A stretch of 64,000 nucleotides of DNA from JAEYZM01 sp943372195 (GCA_943372195.1 CALRXS010000017.1:5690-69689), one strand, 5' to 3'. Numbered from the stretch's first letter, positions 54,334-63,494 are shown. The notes: generated by a model from the sequence alone, not told the origin. Program-made: numbers and translations.

Positions 54334-54909
54334 ATGACAAAGGTAATAGATTTAATTCTTCTATGTAAAAAGCAAGATCGTAAGGGTCAAAATCTCTTAT
54401 ATAAACATTGCTTCGGGAAGATGATTAAAATCTGTTATCGATATGCCAACAATAAAGAAGATGCAGTTATTTTATTCAACAACGGATTTATAAAAATCTT
54501 GAATGGAATAAATGAATACGATGTCGATATACCATTTGAAATTTGGTCAAGAAGGGTGCTGATTAATTCAATTATTGATGAGTTTCGTAAAAACCGCAAG
54601 TATAAAGAGCAAATGATTTTTAAAGATTGGCAAGATGAAGATGCGGAGGAACAATTTATAGATGAAAACAAAGCAGATGCTAAGTATGATACGGAAGGAA
54701 TCATGAAATTATTGCAGGTGCTTGCACCAGCAACTTCAAAGATATTTAATCTTTATGCTATTGATGGATATACTCATAAAGAAATATCAGGAATGTTAAA
54801 TATTTCTGAAGGAACTTCTAAATGGCATTTAAGTGAAGCACGTCGAATACTCAGAAGCAAAATTGAAGCAGGAGTTATTAGTATATTAACTTTTATAAGA
54901 ATCCGATGA
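54334..54909 (+). CDS. ECF-type sigma-70 factor
   Basis: 191 residues from MTKVIDLILL at 54334; an upstream TTG lies inside the terminator and is rejected. Region 2 covers about 15-90 (HCFGKMIKICYRYANNKEDAVILFNNGFIKIL). Region 4 (LQVLAPATSKIFNLYAIDGYTHKEISGMLNISEGTSKWHLSEARRIL) ends in the -35 recognition helix. There is no anti-sigma pocket sequence to read. The stop overlaps the next gene by 4 bases, so it is coupled to the membrane protein that may control it. Confidence 0.92.
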   Translation: MTKVIDLILLCKKQDRKGQNLLYKHCFGKMIKICYRYANNKEDAVILFNNGFIKILNGINEYDVDIPFEIWSRRVLINSIIDEFRKNRKYKEQMIFKDWQDEDAEEQFIDENKADAKYDTEGIMKLLQVLAPATSKIFNLYAIDGYTHKEISGMLNISEGTSKWHLSEARRILRSKIEAGVISILTFIRIR

Positions 54910-56051
54910 AACGTGTAGATGATTTTTTTAAGGAAAGAGTAAATTCATTCGAGTTTGATTTTGAAGAATCATACTGGGAAGGAGCGGAGAAGCTTATAAT
55001 TGCGCAAGAAGAAAAGAAACGCAAAAAGAGGTTAGCATTTATATGGATTTGCTTTACCTCAATCATATTAATTGCATCTACATCGATATATTATTTGACA
55101 AAAGACAAAATGAATGCTGACGTCGATGCTAAAAAAAATAATCAGACAAGTAATATCATTACTAATTCAGAAAAGAATGATGCTTCTACATCATTGAGCA
55201 TTCAATCAAATGATGAGAAATCAAATGATGAGAAATCAATTACAGTAAAGAAAGAAGTAGCAAGAAAAAGAAATAAAAGAGCGCGACAAATAAGTAATTC
55301 AACAATTGAAGATAGAATCTCCAAAACAGAGCAAGTTCAAGATGTTGAAATCAGAACAAAAGAACTTGATAGTTTAGAATATGCATATTTATTGAAAGCG
55401 CAAATCATGAAAACTAAATCTATTTACGAAATATTTGAGCAGCCTGTGTATGCAGATGAAATGAAACAACGTAAGCGAGGCGGATTGTTATTGCAATTAG
55501 GATTAACAGAGTCTATCAAATTAAATTATGGTGCATTTGCTAATATTCAATGGGTACTAGATTTAAATCGTCGACAATCTATTTCGTTAGGACTTGGTAC
55601 GAAAATGTTAAGTAATGATTATATGCAATATCAATACTCAATAGTTGATTATAGTTTCGGTGAAGAATTAAGCACGACAACAGTTCTCACAGACCGTCTA
55701 TACTTATTAGAATTACCTATTCAATATCGTTACAGAATCTATCGTCAACATAGTATAATGTTAAGCATGAGTGCGAATTATTTATTGGCTCAAAGAAATG
55801 TTTTAACAACAGAGAATAATGATGGCTCTATCCTTGTGCAAAAAGAAACAGGAAAGTCTGATGACTTTAATGATTTTAATTTTCAGGCAGCTATTGGTTA
55901 TGAAACTACTGTATTGAATAGATATAGATTAGGGCTTTCATATCAACAAGGTTTTGGTAATATTGTTAAGTCTGACGATAAAATCATTCTGTCGGGAAAT
56001 AGATTAAATACAGAATTTCGAGTTTATTTATTAATGAGTTTATTTAGATAA
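54906..56051 (+). CDS. Membrane-anchored protein with C-terminal beta-barrel-like domain (putative anti-sigma)
   Basis: 381 residues. An acidic cytoplasmic N-terminus of about 45 residues (MKRVDDFFKERVNSFEFDFE) precedes one membrane helix (about 45-66, LAFIWICFTSIILIASTSIYYL). A long charged, low-complexity linker (70-175) follows with a repeated NDEKS. The end is a beta-rich domain of about 190 residues with alternating aromatic and Gly pattern, like outer-membrane barrels. Position directly after an ECF sigma gene with a 4-base overlap points to an anti-sigma role. I see no classical ZAS or FecR motif, so this is inference. Confidence 0.65.
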   Translation: MKRVDDFFKERVNSFEFDFEESYWEGAEKLIIAQEEKKRKKRLAFIWICFTSIILIASTSIYYLTKDKMNADVDAKKNNQTSNIITNSEKNDASTSLSIQSNDEKSNDEKSITVKKEVARKRNKRARQISNSTIEDRISKTEQVQDVEIRTKELDSLEYAYLLKAQIMKTKSIYEIFEQPVYADEMKQRKRGGLLLQLGLTESIKLNYGAFANIQWVLDLNRRQSISLGLGTKMLSNDYMQYQYSIVDYSFGEELSTTTVLTDRLYLLELPIQYRYRIYRQHSIMLSMSANYLLAQRNVLTTENNDGSILVQKETGKSDDFNDFNFQAAIGYETTVLNRYRLGLSYQQGFGNIVKSDDKIILSGNRLNTEFRVYLLMSLFR

Positions 56052-56053
56052 TT

Positions 56054-57181
56054 ATGCTACGCAAAATAATTTTCGGTATTATAATTTCGATTACATTTTT
56101 ATCATGTAAGCCTCTTGAAGATCAGGTAGGATATGAATATGAGCCGTATTTCTTTATGCGTTCTGAATCTCCAAATGCTTTGAACCTTGAAGCAGGTAAA
56201 AACGGATATTATCATTTTACTTTGCATCGTCGTGATTCACTCGGATTGTATGAATTTATTGGTGAGTTGAGAAAAGATTCATGCAACGATTGTGATGAAG
56301 AAATCAGTATTTTATTTAGAGCGGCATATCCAATTGAACCCGGACAAGATTTTAATATTTCAGACCATATTCGCGCAGGTAATTATGATTATGTTCAAAA
56401 CTTAATACTTACACGTCATCGCAAACTTGGCTTTACCATTGATCAAAATACAAGTCCGAATGCTAAGTTTCTATGGGATTTTGGTGATGGAACATTTAGT
56501 ACTGATCAAGAACCACAACATAAATTTAAACAAGACGCAGATTATGATGTAGTATTGAAAATTGATGAAGGGAGCTGTACTTCTTATACTTTAAAACAAA
56601 TTGTAGTTAACCCCGATAGTAGTGCTGAAGAATGTGAAACAGATTTTACCTATAAGTTTTTAAGTCCGACTACAATTCAATTCTATACAGATACAGTAAA
56701 TCAACCAGCACAATATGTTTGGGATTTTGGAGATGGAACTAACGCATTTGAAGCAAATCCGATTCATAGTTATTCTGATACAGGAAAGTTTAGAATATTT
56801 TATTTGAGAACACTACCTGATCTATTTTGTACTCGAGTAGTAGTAAAAGAATTAGTATTAGGTACACAAATTCCAGAACCTTGTCAAAATTCCTTTAGGC
56901 ACCATCAGGTACCTTTGACCTCAGTAGATTCTATGCATTTATCACAAGTAATTATAACATATAGAAATAAAAATGGGGTAGTCTTTAGAAGTGATCCTAT
57001 TCTGCAAGATGGTTCATTCTTTAAAATTGAAAATGTTGAGACATACGAAAATAATGAGTTGGGTGATCCTGTCGTAACTTTTGAAATAGATTTCTCATGT
57101 CGTTTAAGGAGCGATAATTTCGAAGAAATTAATTTTGGCCGACATCGCGGAAAGATAGGAGTGAGCTATCCGAGAAAATAA
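56054..57181 (+). CDS. PKD-repeat lipoprotein
   Basis: 375 residues. The lipoprotein signal peptide MLRKIIFGIIISITFLSC gives a lipid-anchored Cys18, followed by KPLEDQ. Two PKD repeats occur near residues 137-215 (FLWDFGDGTFST, YVWDFGDGTNAF). The last 100 residues are a beta-rich domain without a recognised family. It starts 2 bases after the barrel protein gene, so sigma factor, membrane protein and lipoprotein form one operon. A bidirectional terminator follows. Confidence 0.8.
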   Translation: MLRKIIFGIIISITFLSCKPLEDQVGYEYEPYFFMRSESPNALNLEAGKNGYYHFTLHRRDSLGLYEFIGELRKDSCNDCDEEISILFRAAYPIEPGQDFNISDHIRAGNYDYVQNLILTRHRKLGFTIDQNTSPNAKFLWDFGDGTFSTDQEPQHKFKQDADYDVVLKIDEGSCTSYTLKQIVVNPDSSAEECETDFTYKFLSPTTIQFYTDTVNQPAQYVWDFGDGTNAFEANPIHSYSDTGKFRIFYLRTLPDLFCTRVVVKELVLGTQIPEPCQNSFRHHQVPLTSVDSMHLSQVIITYRNKNGVVFRSDPILQDGSFFKIENVETYENNELGDPVVTFEIDFSCRLRSDNFEEINFGRHRGKIGVSYPRK

Positions 57182-57212
57182 AAAAGACCGAGTAGCATTA
57201 CTCGGTCTTTTT
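57181..57212. terminator. Bidirectional terminator between lipoprotein gene and fabI
   Basis: AAAAAGACCGAGTA-GCAT-TACTCGGTCTTTTT: a GC stem with A-run and T-run flanks serves both convergent genes. It overlaps the last base of the lipoprotein stop codon. Confidence 0.92.
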
Positions 57213-57230
57213 TGTATTTTGATGTATATA

Positions 57231-58046
57231 TTATTCTTTACTTAAAGATTCGATGACTTCCGGACTTACACCAGTGAAAGAGAAACCTCCGTCATGGAAT
57301 AAATTCTGCATAGTAACCATCTTAGTCATATCAGAGAACATAGTGATGCAATAATCAGCACACTCATCAGCTGTTGCATTGCCTAATGGCGACATCTTAT
57401 CTGCGTAAGAATAGAATCCGTCAAATCCCTTTACTCCAGAACCTGCTGTAGTATATGTAGGTGATTGAGAGATACTGTTTACTCTTACTTTACGATGTTT
57501 ACCATAATGATATCCGAAGCTTCTAGTAATAGATTCTAATAATGCTTTTGCATCACCCATATCATTATAATCAGGGAATACTCTTTGAGCTGCGATATAT
57601 GATAAAGCAACTACCGAGCCCCATTCATTTATAGCATCTTGTTTCCACGCAGTTTGTAATACTCTATGTAAAGACATTGCTGAAATGTCAAAACCTTTGT
57701 GCATAAATTCATGATTCGCTTCAGTATAGTGAATACCTTTACGAACGTTGATACTCATACCAACTGAATGCAAAACGAAATCAATTTTACCACCTAAAAT
57801 CTCTTGTGATTTAGTGAAAAGATTCTCGAGGTCTTCCATACTTGTAACATCCGCAGGAATAATTTCAGCATTACACTCTGCTGCCAATGCATTCATTTCA
57901 CCCATACGTAGAGCGATAGGTGCATTTGTTAATGTAATTTTAGCACCTTCTTGAACTGCTCTTTGAGCTACTTTCCAAGCAATTGAACTTTCGTTTAAGG
58001 CCCCGAAGATGATACCTCTTTTTCCGGCCAATAGATTATGCGACAT
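57231..58046 (-). CDS. fabI: Enoyl-[acyl-carrier-protein] reductase FabI
   Basis: A 271-residue SDR-type enoyl-ACP reductase for the last step of fatty acid elongation. GKRGIIFGALNESSIAWKVAQ near 8-28 is the NADH site. FabI is marked by the Tyr-x6-Lys catalytic pair in DYNDMGDAKALLES (about 158-171), in place of the usual Tyr-x3-Lys. INVRKGIHYTEANHE and NSISQSPTYTTAGSG are also typical. It is the target of triclosan-type inhibitors in other bacteria. It lies 43 bases downstream of the ybjQ-like gene. Confidence 0.93.
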   Translation of the reverse strand: MSHNLLAGKRGIIFGALNESSIAWKVAQRAVQEGAKITLTNAPIALRMGEMNALAAECNAEIIPADVTSMEDLENLFTKSQEILGGKIDFVLHSVGMSINVRKGIHYTEANHEFMHKGFDISAMSLHRVLQTAWKQDAINEWGSVVALSYIAAQRVFPDYNDMGDAKALLESITRSFGYHYGKHRKVRVNSISQSPTYTTAGSGVKGFDGFYSYADKMSPLGNATADECADYCITMFSDMTKMVTMQNLFHDGGFSFTGVSPEVIESLSKE

Positions 58047-58088
58047 ATTTGATATTATTAATTATTGGGTAAATATACTTATTTCTAA

Positions 58089-58403
58089 TTATTCTTCGAT
58101 CATTACAGCAGTTCCGCTAGCTGTAACCATTAACATATTGTTCATAGTTTCATAGTCTATGTCAATACCTATAATAGCATTAGCACCTAAACGAATTGCC
58201 TCTTCTTGCATTTCTTTGATAGCAATTTCTTTCGCCTCTCTCAATGCTTCTTCATAAGAGCCAGATCGACCACCTACGATGTCTCTGATAGATGCGAAGA
58301 TATCTCGAAAAATATTTGCACCTAAAATCGCTTCGCCTGTTACAAGCCCGGCATACTTTAAAATCTTTTTACCTTCTAATGTACTAGTTGTTGTAAGTAT
58401 CAT
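58089..58403 (-). CDS. YbjQ family protein
   Basis: 104 residues of the YbjQ/UPF0145 family: MILTTTSTLEGKKILKYAGLVTGEAILGAN at the start, then REAKEIAIKEMQEEAIRLGANAIIGIDIDYE and a C-terminal MLMVTASGTAVMI. The family is sometimes labelled heavy-metal-binding but has no proven role. It assembles as a pentameric dodecin-like fold in known structures. The gene lies 16 bases downstream of recN. Confidence 0.88.
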   Translation of the reverse strand: MILTTTSTLEGKKILKYAGLVTGEAILGANIFRDIFASIRDIVGGRSGSYEEALREAKEIAIKEMQEEAIRLGANAIIGIDIDYETMNNMLMVTASGTAVMIEE

Positions 58404-58418
58404 ATGATAAATGTTTTG

Positions 58419-60083
58419 TTATACTTTATTTAATAATAATTCTTTGGCGTTTTCTAAAGCTCCTGCTGTTGGCTTTTCACCACTTAACATTTTTGCTATT
58501 TCAACTACTCGTTCCTCATTACTCAATAATTTCATTTTAGTAATCGTCTCGTTTTGTAATTGATCTTTGTATACAAAATAGTGATGATTTCCTAAACTTG
58601 CAATTTGTGGCAAATGGGTAATGCTCATTACTTGAAGATTTTTTGATAATCTTCGCATAATTTGTCCCATTTTAATAGCTACTTCACCCGAAACCCCAGT
58701 ATCTATCTCGTCAAAAATAATGGTAGGTAAATGTTCTTTCTCTGCTAATAAAGATTTAATGCAAAGCATAATTCTTGAAAGTTCACCTCCTGATGCGACT
58801 TTATTTATGCTCTCAGGCTTTTGTCCTTTATTCGCTGAGAATAATATTTTAATATCGTCAATACCAGTTTTGCTTAATTGATGTTCATTTACATCATGTG
58901 AGATTTCAATTAGCGCATGTGGTATACCTAAATCTTTTAAATTACTTACTAAGAAATCTATTATAGTTTTAAATGATGCTTTTCTTTTTTCTGAAATTAC
59001 TTTAGCACGTTTTAAAAGTTCAACTTGAATATTCACATATTCTGCTTTCTTATTTTTAATAGTTTCTTCAGATTGATCAAAGCTACGAATAGCATCATCT
59101 AATTTATTTTGAATCTCTAATAACTCTTGAATACTTTCTACTCTATGTTTTTGTTCTAGTCGGTAAATAATATTTAAACGTTCATGAACTATTTCGAGTC
59201 TATTCGGATTAGCTTGTGATTCATTTGCAACATTTTCTAACTCAGCATAAATATCTTTGATTTCAATAATGCTTGATTTCAGTCTCTCTGAAATTAGTTT
59301 AATATTAGTATTGTGTTTTTCGATTGATGCTAATTGAGATTGAACTAGTTTTAGTTGATCTATTATATTTACATCAGCATCTTGTAAAACATTAGTGATG
59401 CTACTTATTTTAGATTGAATTTCTTCAGCATTACTTAAAAGCGATTGCTCAGCTTCTAATGATTGCTGTTCATCTCCCTTTAATTCTGTTTGATATAATT
59501 CATCAAATTGGAATTTTAAATAATCTTGCTCTTTAATTGCGTTTGAATATTCTAATTCTAAATTCTGAATTTCTTTAGCTAGACTTTGTAATGACTGATA
59601 ATCTTTTGCGAACTGTGCAGTATCTTTTTTAATATTTGAGATTGCATCAACAAAATTTAATTGAAAATCTGATGAGTTTATTAATAGCGTTTCATGTTGT
59701 GAATGAATATCCACTAACTTTTCACCGAGTTGTTTTAAAAGCTGGATGGTGCAAGGGGTGTCATTGATAAACGCTCTTGATTTATTATCAACAGATATTT
59801 CTCTTCTAATAATAGTATTTTCATCGAAGTCTAAATCATTATCATTAAAGAAATCAAATAATTGATAATCTTTAATATTGAATTGACCTTCAATAATACA
59901 TTTTTGATTTTTTGACTTTAAGGCTTTCGAATCAATTCTTTCGCCTAATAATAAACTAAGTGCTCCAATGATAATTGATTTACCCGCACCTGTTTCTCCC
60001 GTAATTATATTGAACCCTTCATTGAATTGAATCTCTAAATCGTCAATAATTGCGTAGTTTTTTATAGTTAACTTCTTCAACAT
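58419..60083 (-). CDS. recN: DNA repair protein RecN
   Basis: A 554-residue SMC-like ATPase acting early in double-strand break repair. Walker A GETGAGKS is at 29-36. A long central coiled coil (about 150-370) separates it from the C-terminal half, with SGGELSRIMLCIKSLL, FDEIDTGVSGEVA (Walker B) and SITHLPQIASLGNHHY. Length matches the family (about 550). It lies within the bamD-rpoZ-coaBC-DUF4835-recN order typical of the phylum. Confidence 0.95.
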   Translation of the reverse strand: MLKKLTIKNYAIIDDLEIQFNEGFNIITGETGAGKSIIIGALSLLLGERIDSKALKSKNQKCIIEGQFNIKDYQLFDFFNDNDLDFDENTIIRREISVDNKSRAFINDTPCTIQLLKQLGEKLVDIHSQHETLLINSSDFQLNFVDAISNIKKDTAQFAKDYQSLQSLAKEIQNLELEYSNAIKEQDYLKFQFDELYQTELKGDEQQSLEAEQSLLSNAEEIQSKISSITNVLQDADVNIIDQLKLVQSQLASIEKHNTNIKLISERLKSSIIEIKDIYAELENVANESQANPNRLEIVHERLNIIYRLEQKHRVESIQELLEIQNKLDDAIRSFDQSEETIKNKKAEYVNIQVELLKRAKVISEKRKASFKTIIDFLVSNLKDLGIPHALIEISHDVNEHQLSKTGIDDIKILFSANKGQKPESINKVASGGELSRIMLCIKSLLAEKEHLPTIIFDEIDTGVSGEVAIKMGQIMRRLSKNLQVMSITHLPQIASLGNHHYFVYKDQLQNETITKMKLLSNEERVVEIAKMLSGEKPTAGALENAKELLLNKV

Positions 60084-60136
60084 ATCTCTTTCTTCTATAC
60101 TATGCTAAAATAAGTTAAATATTGAAGAATTTCGAA

Positions 60137-61039
60137 TTAATTATTTCTTGAAATTTGCTGGTATTTATTGCTATTACCGGGGTCCATTTCACTTAACATT
60201 TGAATAATATTCTGTTTTTCATTGGGTAGGGCTCCAGAAAAGAGTCCGATTAGCTCTTCATTTTTTGCCGTGAAAAACAAATTTAAGAGCATAGAATTCG
60301 GTTTTTCTCTGGCTACTTTAAGCAAAGTGCCTAATAATACTTTTATTTCTTCTCTACCATTTTCTACGTTTTGCGACATTAAATCCATGCCTAAACGGTG
60401 GTAATTATAATAACTTTCTCGAACAGGTTTGAAGCTATTATCCAATAAATTATCAATTAAAATGAATCTGTTTCGAGTACCATCAAATGCTTTCCAACCT
60501 TTACCTCCATTAGCTTGAGCATTGTTTACGATTTGTCTTGCTCTTTGGTAATAAGAAGTGCCTCCCAACATCGAAAAACTATCATAATCTAATCCGATCA
60601 TCAAGTAAACATAATAGGCTAACAATGATGTCAAATTTGATCTGTTTTCGTTTTCATTAAATTCTAATGGTTGATTTAAAATGTATTTGAACTGCCAGTC
60701 TTCATCCATGAAATTCAATAAGGTAGAATTATATGAGCTGTTGAAAACCGGACGTGTAGATTGAATTTGAGCGGTAGCTTTGAATTCATCGACACCAATT
60801 TGTTCTTTGATATTGAGAATTAAATTACATTCAATTCTTTCATTTATTTGAATAATATCATTTGTCCATTTAGTATTATTAATAAACTCATAGATAGCCT
60901 TCTCCATCTCTTTGTAAATCTGTTTGTCAGCATTTTGAAGTTGAGGAATAATTACTTGAACCTTACAATTAATATCTTGACTATAAGATTTTGTAAAAGC
61001 TATGATTATTAATAATAATGTATAGATGTATTTTTTCAT
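60137..61039 (-). CDS. DUF4835 family exported protein
   Basis: 300 residues with a signal peptide (MKKYIYTLLLIIIAFTKSYSQ). The start of the mature region, INCKVQVIIPQLQNADKQIYKEMEKAIYEFINNTKW, and the segment LLAYYVYLMIGLDYDSFSMLGGTSYYQRARQIVNNAQ match DUF4835. The family is almost confined to Bacteroidota and usually sits between coaBC and recN, as here. Function is unknown; a periplasmic or outer-membrane-associated location is likely from the signal peptide. Confidence 0.87.
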   Translation of the reverse strand: MKKYIYTLLLIIIAFTKSYSQDINCKVQVIIPQLQNADKQIYKEMEKAIYEFINNTKWTNDIIQINERIECNLILNIKEQIGVDEFKATAQIQSTRPVFNSSYNSTLLNFMDEDWQFKYILNQPLEFNENENRSNLTSLLAYYVYLMIGLDYDSFSMLGGTSYYQRARQIVNNAQANGGKGWKAFDGTRNRFILIDNLLDNSFKPVRESYYNYHRLGMDLMSQNVENGREEIKVLLGTLLKVAREKPNSMLLNLFFTAKNEELIGLFSGALPNEKQNIIQMLSEMDPGNSNKYQQISRNN

Positions 61040-61040
61040 T

Positions 61041-62237
61041 TTATTTCAATAACGTAATTACTTCTTCTATAATATCAGCAGCTACTTCTTTTTTACTTTT
61101 TATTGCGAACTCTTTGATTGATTTATTCTTTGATAGAATTCTGATTTTATTGGTATCATGTCCGAAGCCAGCACCCATATCATTCAATGAATTCAACACA
61201 ATAAAATCTGCATTTTTTCTTTCTAATTTAGAAAAAGCATTTTCGATTTCATTTTCTGTTTCTAGAGCAAAGCCTATTAAAATCTGTTTTGATTTTTGTT
61301 CACCTAATGACTTTAAAATATCTACAGTCTTAGTCAACTCAATGTTAAGATCCGAAGAATTCTTTTTTATTTTTTGTGTAGATTTTATTTTCGGAGTATA
61401 ATCAGCAACAGCAGCACTCATAATAGCTACATCACAATTTTCGAATATTTTAGTGCAAGCTTGATACATTTCATCGGCCGACTGAACTTTTATTAATTCA
61501 ATAGTTGAATTTTTTATTTTTTCGTGGCTTGGTCCGCTCACTAAATAAACCCTAGCACCTCTATCAGCACATTCATTTGCCAATTCATATCCCATTTTGC
61601 CGCTTGAATGATTACCAATAAATCGAACAGGATCTATGGATTCGTAGGTAGGTCCGGCGGTAATTAAAATAGTTTTATTCAGTAAATCCTTTTTTTTTTG
61701 AAAGTGATTCTTAATAAACTCAACAATTTCTTCAGGTTCAGCCATACGGCCTTCACCGATTAAGCCAGATGCAAGTTCGCCATTGGTAGATTCAATATGA
61801 AAATTACCAAATGATTTTAGGGTATTTATATTTTTTATTGTCGATGGATGTTTGTACATATCAAGATCCATTGCAGTAGCGAAGACTACATCGCATTTAG
61901 CCGACAAATAAGTAGCTAATAATAAATTATCACAAATGCCATTTGCCATTTTGGCTATGGTATTTGCTGAGGCAGGAGCAATGATAAAAAGATCAGCCCA
62001 AAGAGCTAGATCAACATGATTGGTCCATTCGCCATTTGCATTTTTTATAAATTCAGAATAAGCCGGATTTTTAGAGAGGGTAGAGAGTGTTAGGGGGCTA
62101 ATGAATTCCTTGGCATCCGAAGACATAATAACTTGCACTTGAGCGCCAGCTTTTACAAGTAATCGAATTAAGGATGCTGATTTATAAGCAGCAATACTAC
62201 CTGTAACACCTAATAGAATTTTTTTACCTTCTAACAT
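61041..62237 (-). CDS. coaBC: Bifunctional CoaBC (phosphopantothenoylcysteine synthetase/decarboxylase)
   Basis: 398 residues from MLEGKKILLGVTGSIAAYK. The CoaC decarboxylase half (1-180) binds FMN and has NHVDLALWADLFIIAPASANTIAKMANG, with the catalytic His in NHVDLA. The CoaB synthetase half has TAGPTYESIDPVRFIGNHSSGKMGYE and the later AAVADYTPK. Together they make 4'-phosphopantetheine for coenzyme A. The start is put at 62237 because an upstream candidate at 62270 lies within the -7 element. It is one base from the DUF4835 gene. Confidence 0.94.
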   Translation of the reverse strand: MLEGKKILLGVTGSIAAYKSASLIRLLVKAGAQVQVIMSSDAKEFISPLTLSTLSKNPAYSEFIKNANGEWTNHVDLALWADLFIIAPASANTIAKMANGICDNLLLATYLSAKCDVVFATAMDLDMYKHPSTIKNINTLKSFGNFHIESTNGELASGLIGEGRMAEPEEIVEFIKNHFQKKKDLLNKTILITAGPTYESIDPVRFIGNHSSGKMGYELANECADRGARVYLVSGPSHEKIKNSTIELIKVQSADEMYQACTKIFENCDVAIMSAAVADYTPKIKSTQKIKKNSSDLNIELTKTVDILKSLGEQKSKQILIGFALETENEIENAFSKLERKNADFIVLNSLNDMGAGFGHDTNKIRILSKNKSIKEFAIKSKKEVAADIIEEVITLLK

Positions 62238-62267
62238 GATTAATGGTTGCATTAAGCAATACGAATT

Positions 62268-62275
62268 CAAATGTA
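62268..62275 (-). promoter_or_regulatory. Candidate -7 element of coaBC
   Basis: On the minus strand TACATTTG matches TAnnTTTG. It lies just downstream of the rpoZ terminator and about 30 bases before the coaBC ATG at 62237, so coaBC can restart transcription after the terminator. Confidence 0.45.
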
Positions 62276-62281
62276 AATAAA

Positions 62282-62305
62282 AAACCCTCTCGATTGAGAG
62301 GGTTT
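62282..62305 (-). terminator. Terminator between rpoZ and coaBC
   Basis: AAACCCTCTC-AATC-GAGAGGGTTT followed by TTTTA on the minus strand. It separates bamD-rpoZ from coaBC-DUF4835-recN. Confidence 0.88.
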
Positions 62306-62313
62306 AAGTTTTT

Positions 62314-62637
62314 TTATTCTTCAGTTATATTTCTGTGATATATTTTGTCTTCTAAGAATTCTTGAGAAGCTAATAGAGTAGCTTTCGGCATTCTTTCGTA
62401 GTACTTAGAAATTTCAATTTGTTCTCTATTTTCAAATACTTCTTCTAGGTTATCGTTTGAAGAAGCGAATTCTTGAAGTTTATTATTTAGTTCTTCTTTT
62501 AATTCAGCAGAGATTTGATTAGCCCTTTTAGAAATAATAACTACACTTTCGTAAATATTATTAGTATTCTCGTCTAATTTTCTTACATCTCTAGTTACAG
62601 TTGAAGAAGGTGTATTGTTTTTAATGTTATTATTCAT
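62314..62637 (-). CDS. rpoZ: RNA polymerase omega subunit family protein
   Basis: 107 residues of the Bacteroidota omega/RpoZ type. An asparagine-rich start (MNNNIKNNTPSSTVTRDVRKLD) is followed by the conserved helix NIYESVVIISKRANQISAELKEELNNKLQEF, which holds the omega signature with its Arg-Ala-Asn-Gln-Ile. EISKYYERMPKATLLASQEFLEDKIYHRN is the phylum-specific tail. It starts 4 bases after bamD and ends at a terminator. Confidence 0.87.
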   Translation of the reverse strand: MNNNIKNNTPSSTVTRDVRKLDENTNNIYESVVIISKRANQISAELKEELNNKLQEFASSNDNLEEVFENREQIEISKYYERMPKATLLASQEFLEDKIYHRNITEE

Positions 62638-62641
62638 GGTT

Positions 62642-63460
62642 TTATTTTTTTTTCAATTCGTCTAATTCTGATAATACATTTTTATGTATTTCTTGTGCTT
62701 CTTTTAAATATTTACTGCTAGCATAAGAATCGACAAAGTTCTGATAATAATCGATAGTTTCCAAAAATCTTTCTGATTTTTTCTCATCGACACTCATTTT
62801 TGCGTATAAATAGCTTGATTTAACGGTTAAAAACTCCATTTCTTCTTTGTATTTACTATCTGGGAAGTCGTTAATTGAGTTTCTGAAGGCAAATATTGCT
62901 GATTTATATTCACCTATATTAAAGTAGATGATAGCGTTTTTGTAAGATTTAGTTTCAAGTTTATCTCTTAATCGATCGATTAGAAGGTTGCATTCAGCGA
63001 CTCTTTCAGATTTCGGGTACATATTGATAAATAGCTGTAGAGCTTCGATCGCTTTATAGGTATTATCTTGATCTAATGAATATTCTGGAGATTCAGAGAA
63101 ATAGCAAAAGGCATTCATGTATCTAGCTTCTTCGGCGTATTGACTTCTAGGGTACATATCGGCGAAGGTTTTAAAATGGAAGCTAGCCATTGTAAGATCT
63201 TTCAGATTATAGTGGCAGTAAGCGTAGAAGAAATATATTTTTTCTGCTTGTTCAGATCCACGGTAAACATTGACTAATTCTTCAAAAAGTTCTAGGGCTT
63301 TAAAGTAGTCACCATCGTTATAGCTTTTTTGAGCATACTCATACTTTTTTTGAATGTCATTACCTTTGAGTACTTTTTGGTATTCACTTCTACAGCCAGA
63401 AATGCTGGCAGTAAATACAATTATTGATAATAAATAAATTAATCTCGACTTCTTAAACAT
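62642..63460 (-). CDS. bamD: Outer membrane protein assembly factor BamD
   Basis: 272 residues from MFKKSRLIYLL. The lipoprotein signal peptide ends SIIVFTASISGC with the lipidated Cys, followed by RSEYQKVLKGND. TPR repeats follow (YAQKSYNDGDYFKALELFEELVNVYRGSEQAEKIYFFYAYCHY and similar). The start at 63460 rather than a TTG at 63493 is decided by the promoter, because that TTG is itself part of the -33 element. BamD works with BamA in inserting beta-barrels into the outer membrane. It is divergent from the rRNA operon. Confidence 0.93.
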   Translation of the reverse strand: MFKKSRLIYLLSIIVFTASISGCRSEYQKVLKGNDIQKKYEYAQKSYNDGDYFKALELFEELVNVYRGSEQAEKIYFFYAYCHYNLKDLTMASFHFKTFADMYPRSQYAEEARYMNAFCYFSESPEYSLDQDNTYKAIEALQLFINMYPKSERVAECNLLIDRLRDKLETKSYKNAIIYFNIGEYKSAIFAFRNSINDFPDSKYKEEMEFLTVKSSYLYAKMSVDEKKSERFLETIDYYQNFVDSYASSKYLKEAQEIHKNVLSELDELKKK

Positions 63461-63464
63461 TCGA

Positions 63465-63494
63465 CAAAGATAGTTTTTAAGCGTATTTCTCAAA
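63465..63494 (-). promoter_or_regulatory. Promoter of bamD, possibly leaderless
   Basis: On the minus strand TTTG (63494-63491), an 18-base spacer and TATCTTTG (63472-63465) match the Bacteroidota consensus. The ATG at 63460 follows only 4 bases after the -7 element, so transcription should begin at or within a few bases of the start codon. Confidence 0.65.

Noticed and set aside
52855..57181. Polysaccharide utilisation locus
   Set aside because: No SusC/SusD pair or carbohydrate-active enzyme is present; PKD repeats alone do not support it.
61018..61401. 127-codon open frame antisense to coaBC
   Set aside because: Hydrophobic, Phe/Ser-rich shadow of the CoaB half; no start signals.
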